A DNA stretch of 64,000 nt. Source: Mytilus trossulus. Lineage: Eukaryota > Mollusca > Bivalvia > Mytilida > Mytilidae. Under the pieces are notes generated by a model. The model was not told the DNA's origin, searched no databases, and saw only the letters and a program-made list of their open reading frames with translations. The position numbers and the translations under genes are program-made. The stretch lies in NCBI RefSeq assembly GCF_036588685.1, contig NC_086386.1, forward strand, positions 75,328,682 to 75,392,681. The letters run 5' to 3'. Each line of letters opens with the position of its first letter. Within the stretch, counting starts at the first letter, position 1. Below, one piece after another: positions 59,537 to 64,000 of this stretch.

Positions 59537-59871
59537 GTAGGAACGTACATTAAGGATTGTAGACATTTTCGAAAACTAATACAAGTAAAAACATTCATTT
59601 ACAACTATGCTTAAGACGACATATAATTGTTAAATTATCAATTATCTCAAGTTTATAATGATCCCTTATAGATAAATTAACATTAATCAATTGGTGGAAA
59701 GTAAATTAACAAAAGCAATGTACTGCGAGGAAAGTTTTAAGCAAGTGAACCCTAAGCAATAGCACACTCAAAAGCTTAAACACATACAAAAAAGGGATAA
59801 CAACTGTCATATTCCTGACTTGGTAAAATCATTTTTTTATGTTATGGTTGTTTGTTTAAGAAACAATTCTT

Positions 59872-60010
59872 TCATGCCATGCTCTATGCTCATTTTAACA
59901 TGAGTAGGCATTATATTTGTTAATATCTTAATACCGAGCGTAAGCGATGTACTAAATGTTTATAAATATAATGTCTACCCATGTTAAAATTAGCATAGAG
60001 CATGGCATGA
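59872..60010. repeat. 139-bp foldback palindrome
   Basis: Arms 59872-59918 and 59964-60010 (47 bp) are inverted copies with a few mismatches: TCATGCCATGCTCTATGCT against AGCATAGAGCATGGCATGA. The 45-bp loop contains ACCGAGCGTAAGCGATGT. Confidence 0.8.
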
Positions 60011-60539
60011 TATAATTATTTCGATTCTAATAGGAATATTTTGAACTTTTGTACCTCGAAGCGGACCTATAGTAGACGCTCGAAATGTGGTCATTTTGAT
60101 TTGATGAACCAAAAACGTCAAAGAAAATCAACAGTTTATTAATGAAAAAGAACAGAAATTTTTAAACTTATTTTTAAGATGTTTTTATTTAATTTCCTAG
60201 CGAGCAACAACAACAAAAATGTCCATTTTGATCTTTGGCGCTGTTCAAAATTCATCTGTCGTTGCAATTTCAATTGTGACGTCAATCACGTGCAGCCCAT
60301 GTTCTATTCAAATTAGATCATGGCTTTGTATCCAAAGCTAAAGAAGAACGTCATATTAGAATATATATTTAATTTAATGATAATATCAAACATGTATTTG
60401 CTTTATTGATACGTAACTGTTTTTTGGTAAATACAACTGGCCGATAAAAAAGAAAGGTTACTGAATATTTTCAGAGGTTGAAGACTTATTACCATATAGA
60501 CACATGTACCATATAAACAAAATATTCTTTTGGGAAGTT

Positions 60540-61660
60540 ATATTTTTTGAAGGTCCACTTGCGTTAATCAGATGTGGATACTAAGAAAAGCCAAAGATCT
60601 TTTAGGGTACATACACTCTTCATCTTGCAATAGTATTAAAACATTTGAATTTTCTACACTTTACACAAGTATTCCACATTCTAAATTAAAAGACAGATGG
60701 ACAGAGTTGGTATTGCTGTGATTCATAAAAAAAGAATGGCCAACGTAGATACAAGTATCTTGTCTTAGGTAGGGATAAATCCTACTTTGTAAAGGATCAC
60801 TCAGATTCAAACAAAATATTTCCGGAAACTGACATTATGAAGATGCTTGATTTCTTGATTGACCACATATGTTACGTTCGGAGGACATGTTTTTCAACAG
60901 ACTGTCGGCATTCCAATGGGAAGTAATTGTGCCCCTCTTCTTGCCGACTAGTTTCATTATTATTATGAGGCTGACTTCATACAGGAACTTCTTAGGAAGA
61001 AAGATAAGAAGGTAGCAACATCCTTTAATTCTACTTTCCGCTATATAGATGATGTTCTATCACTAAATAATTCAAAATTTGGTGACTATGTTAAACGCAT
61101 CTATCACATCGAACTAGAGATAAAGGATACCACAGATACAGTTAAGTCGGCCTCATATCTTGACTTACATCTAGAAATTGACAATGGGGGTCGGCTGAAA
61201 ACAAAACTTTACGACAAAAGAGATGATTTCAGCTTTCCAATTGTAAACTTTCCATTTCTAAGTAGCAACATTCAAGCAGCACCTATATATGGGGTATATA
61301 TCTCCAAATTAATACGGTATACCCGTGTTTGTATTGCCTATCATGATTTTTTTTGAAAAAGGGTTGCTGCTCACAAGGAAGATTTTATACTAAGAGTTCC
61401 AAATGTTGGAGTTGAAATAATCCCTTCGTAAATTTTACGGACGCCATCACGAGTTAGTTGACCGTTATGGGACAACTGTTTCACGGATGATATCGGATTA
61501 TGTTCCTTACGTCGTAACTACAATCCCCTTCTTTCATGAATGTGACCCACCGAATAAGACTATTTACCAGGATTGTTATAACATGAGCAACACGACGTGT
61601 GGAGCAGGATATGCTTACACTTCCGGAGCACCTGAGATCACCCCTAGTCTTGAATTTTTC
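60540..61660 (+). pseudogene. Reverse transcriptase fragment, Penelope-like, frameshifted
   Basis: Motif A (FSTLYTSIPHSKLKDR, about 60650), a QTVGIPMG-like block (about 60900) and the YIDDVLSL box (about 61040) are followed by SASYLDLHLEIDN, KLYDKRDDFSFPIVNFPF, VYISKLIRY and FYGRHHELVDRYG. Several frameshifts and stops break it. A 3' tail (61570-61660) carries GCAACACGACGTG and GAGCACCTGAGATCACCCC, shared with other copies here. The Penelope assignment is tentative. Confidence 0.7.
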
Positions 61661-62954
61661 ATTTATCTCGTAGCTAGTACCCCTTTAATGGTGGTATATC
61701 AACCGGTAGCCTATTGTTATAACAAAAACCAATAGAATCTTAAGCTAAATTATGTATCAAATATGTTTGCTTTATATGTTTCATAACAAAACAGTCAATG
61801 AAAACACACAATAATATAAAAAAGGTGCAAGTGACTTTCTTTTTTCAGTGAGATTTTTGATTTACTATGATTTATTTCACAAAACACTGTCACCGGGACA
61901 AAAGATAACAATTTTAATCGACTGTAGTATTCAGGTGTTCAAAAGTCACAAATCAATTGAGAGAAAACATTTCCTGTTTATAAACCACAACCGAGGTAAA
62001 GATATCAATTATAAGAGGAAAAAAGGAATTTCAGTAACACTGAAGTGCAACTAAAACAAACAACAACACACATAGATACAAACCATTTGATAACAACTGC
62101 AATATTCCGAATGGTTTGTTTTATAACTAAATGGGTAGTTTTAATAATAATACTTATGTACATTTCCTTTTTTTATTTTTTAAATGCCTTAATTAGTAAA
62201 AATTTAGTAGAAATTAACTTTTTCTTAATTAATGGCTTCCCATACAATAATTCGACGACATGTTTTCCGTATGCAGTGACATCAGCGTGACCTTTCTCTT
62301 TAATATACGGTGATCGCAATACGGAGATGCTAATGGCAAACATGACAGAAAGATTCAACAAACGTGAACATTGCTCAATCATCGTCTTATAGTACATGTT
62401 ATACACATGCTTACCTCAATATCTATGCTTCTTTGTTGATTATTTACGAAAGTGACAATCGGTAGACTTCGGCTTCAAAACAAAACAATTAATAAGCTGC
62501 CATATTTTCTCATCAACGCTGAGCAAGTGAAATATTTTTTTTGCTATTATACGATACAAATGATAACATCGTGCACCGAAGATTTAGTTTATAATATATG
62601 CATGTATTGGTTCAAGAACTGGATTTATATTTTTGTAATCAAAGTATACACATGTATTTTAAATACACAAATATTCAATCTATGCAACTTAAATAAATGT
62701 TAAAGCCCACAGATGTAAAAAAAATAAAATCCACCCAAATATACCAAATTGGCCTTTGTTTTACCTTTTTTTTTTTTAAAAAGAATTACATTTCATCTGG
62801 GTATCAGCCTGATAAGTATTTTTATAAAATAACACGAATTGTGAAATATAAAAGAAGATTTATACAAGAAGAGACTTTTTATGATATTTACGCAAATATG
62901 GAAAAACATGTAGGATGAATTTGCATGTTCTATGTAATCTATTTTGCTTTTCAG

Positions 62955-63001
62955 GGGCTTTAAACAACGGTATCAATAGTCGGTCAACGCTGAATTTCTG
63001 A
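62955..63001 (+). CDS. Candidate terminal exon for the alternative tail
   Basis: Follows GCTTTTCAG and codes GALNNGINSRSTLNF then TGA when entered in phase 1, the phase left by the 57443 exon and by the microexon. Support is only acceptor quality, phase and a short open frame. Confidence 0.3.
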
Positions 63002-64000
63002 GTTCAGCACAGGGGAGGTACGTATTATTTGTCTAGGATTGTTAAACGCCAATCACACAGTCAATCTCACTCGATTTATTAAGGCTTTAAGATATGATGA
63101 TTTCGTTCTTTTCATTTTGTAAACAGTCAAGGTTATCCATTTTCAGTAGAATAAACCGCTCTTTTGATATAATTTTATTTTCAATCTTCAACAGAAGGAA
63201 GTATTTTATCAATAGGACCTAAGTCACATGGTGCAAATCATGTGAATATATAATGTTAGATGTTGCCATTTAGATTTGGAATGCGTAGCTTAGTATATGA
63301 TGCACATACTTGACTTGATAACTCTAACTTTGACTACATACATGTTAGGCTCTTCCAAAAAATGCATGTTGAATACAATCGTTAATGGTCGAAGAGCAAA
63401 AGGCTTACGCGTTTAAAATACAAGTTTCCGGTGAGTGATTGACATGTTGAATGTTCTGTGCCACGAGCAACGCGGTGGATTCAACTAAGAAAAGAAGATC
63501 TTGTAACTTTCCAGGGACACCATCGTCAAATCCCTAACTTTGGATTTCTTTTCTTTTTTGTATTTCTGATGATTATTTTAGGGATAATATTAAACTATTT
63601 ACACGTTTAGAGACCAGTGCAACAACAATAAGGGGTCTTGGTAGGTCTTGGTAGGTCTGTTTAAATTTTCTATCCTTATCCCAAAATCCCTCATTTTCTA
63701 GTGATAATCAAAATATCGCCCTCGAGAACTTAGATTTTGTATCATTTTGTAGTAGCATTCGAAATCTGACACCATTGAAACTAGTCAATTTACATTTATC
63801 GTTTTATTACAGCAGTAACAAAATGTTGCCCTTGACGCCAATCTATTTATTTGTAGTGGCAGTAAACAATTTCCTTGCAAAAGCAGCCAATTTACCTTGC
63901 AAAACCTATATTTTGTAGAATTTGTTATAATGTTACTGTCTTGAATATGCAGGTATTTGGTGCTGGACATAAAGAAGCAAAATTCAACCAATCACATCTC
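63002..64000. other. Right end of window, nothing assigned
   Basis: May hold 3' UTR of the candidate tail exon. There is a short duplicated GGTCTTGGTA at about 63637. No exon supported. Confidence 0.35.

Noticed and set aside
60280..60297. Perfect CRE-like TGACGTCA next to an E-box-like CACGTG
   Set aside because: No gene start is supported nearby, so a regulatory role cannot be argued; such words occur by chance at this scale.
61487..61735. 82-codon frame with Cys as a secreted peptide
   Set aside because: It continues the reverse transcriptase fragment and its 3' tail module, copies of which lie at 5.1, 6.6 and 19.3 kb.

Overview
This is a nuclear window from an AT-rich animal genome, most likely a bivalve and probably a mussel (Mytilus or a close relative). 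That reading rests on spliced genes with GT-AG introns, on a human-like ATG101 gene, and on dense interspersed repeats. The repeats include hammerhead-ribozyme (retrozyme-like) dimers and several short families that I recognise as typical of mussel DNA. The species call is inference from memory of those repeats. Layout: (1) 1-4 kb holds repeats, a MITE and a hammerhead dimer. (2) 4.27-23.05 kb, minus strand, is a 12-exon gene rebuilt from splice sites and phase. It encodes a secreted protein of about 419 residues: signal peptide, two Ly6/uPAR (LU) domains and one fibrinogen-related domain (FReD). Its introns hold reverse-transcriptase fragments, a decayed Academ-like transposase relic (7.9-9.65 kb), a hammerhead dimer, MITEs and a segmental duplication. 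(3) 24.13-25.05 kb is a 5'-truncated LINE with a target-site duplication. (4) 29.65-37.79 kb, minus strand, is a complete 8-exon ATG101 gene (217 residues); its introns carry a SINE, a 1.2-kb TIR element with 6-bp TSDs, MITEs and tandem repeats. (5) 38.6-39.0 kb is a LINE 3' end. (6) 42.07-53.85 kb, plus strand, is a small single-pass membrane protein gene with two tandem-duplicated alternative first exons; further exons at 57.4-63.0 kb may give an alternative cytoplasmic tail. (7) Inside that gene's first intron, 44.40-50.43 kb, sits a 6-kb DNA transposon with long imperfect TIRs. It encodes a two-exon protein with Cys/His motifs, a putative DDE-type transposase half, an XPG/FEN-like acidic core and a C-terminal Cys-rich tail, and it is disabled by several lesions; this fits the Academ (AcademX-type) superfamily. 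(8) 55-64 kb is mostly repeats, including a foldback element, a subterminal-repeat TIR element and a longer reverse-transcriptase pseudogene. Three host genes are well supported: the LU-FReD protein (probably extracellular recognition, by analogy with fibrinogen-related lectins), ATG101 (autophagy initiation) and an unrecognised membrane protein. They are not obviously functionally linked. Everything else is transposon-derived or unassigned. All exon models come from reading frames, splice dinucleotides, phase agreement and remembered family features; no database search was run.
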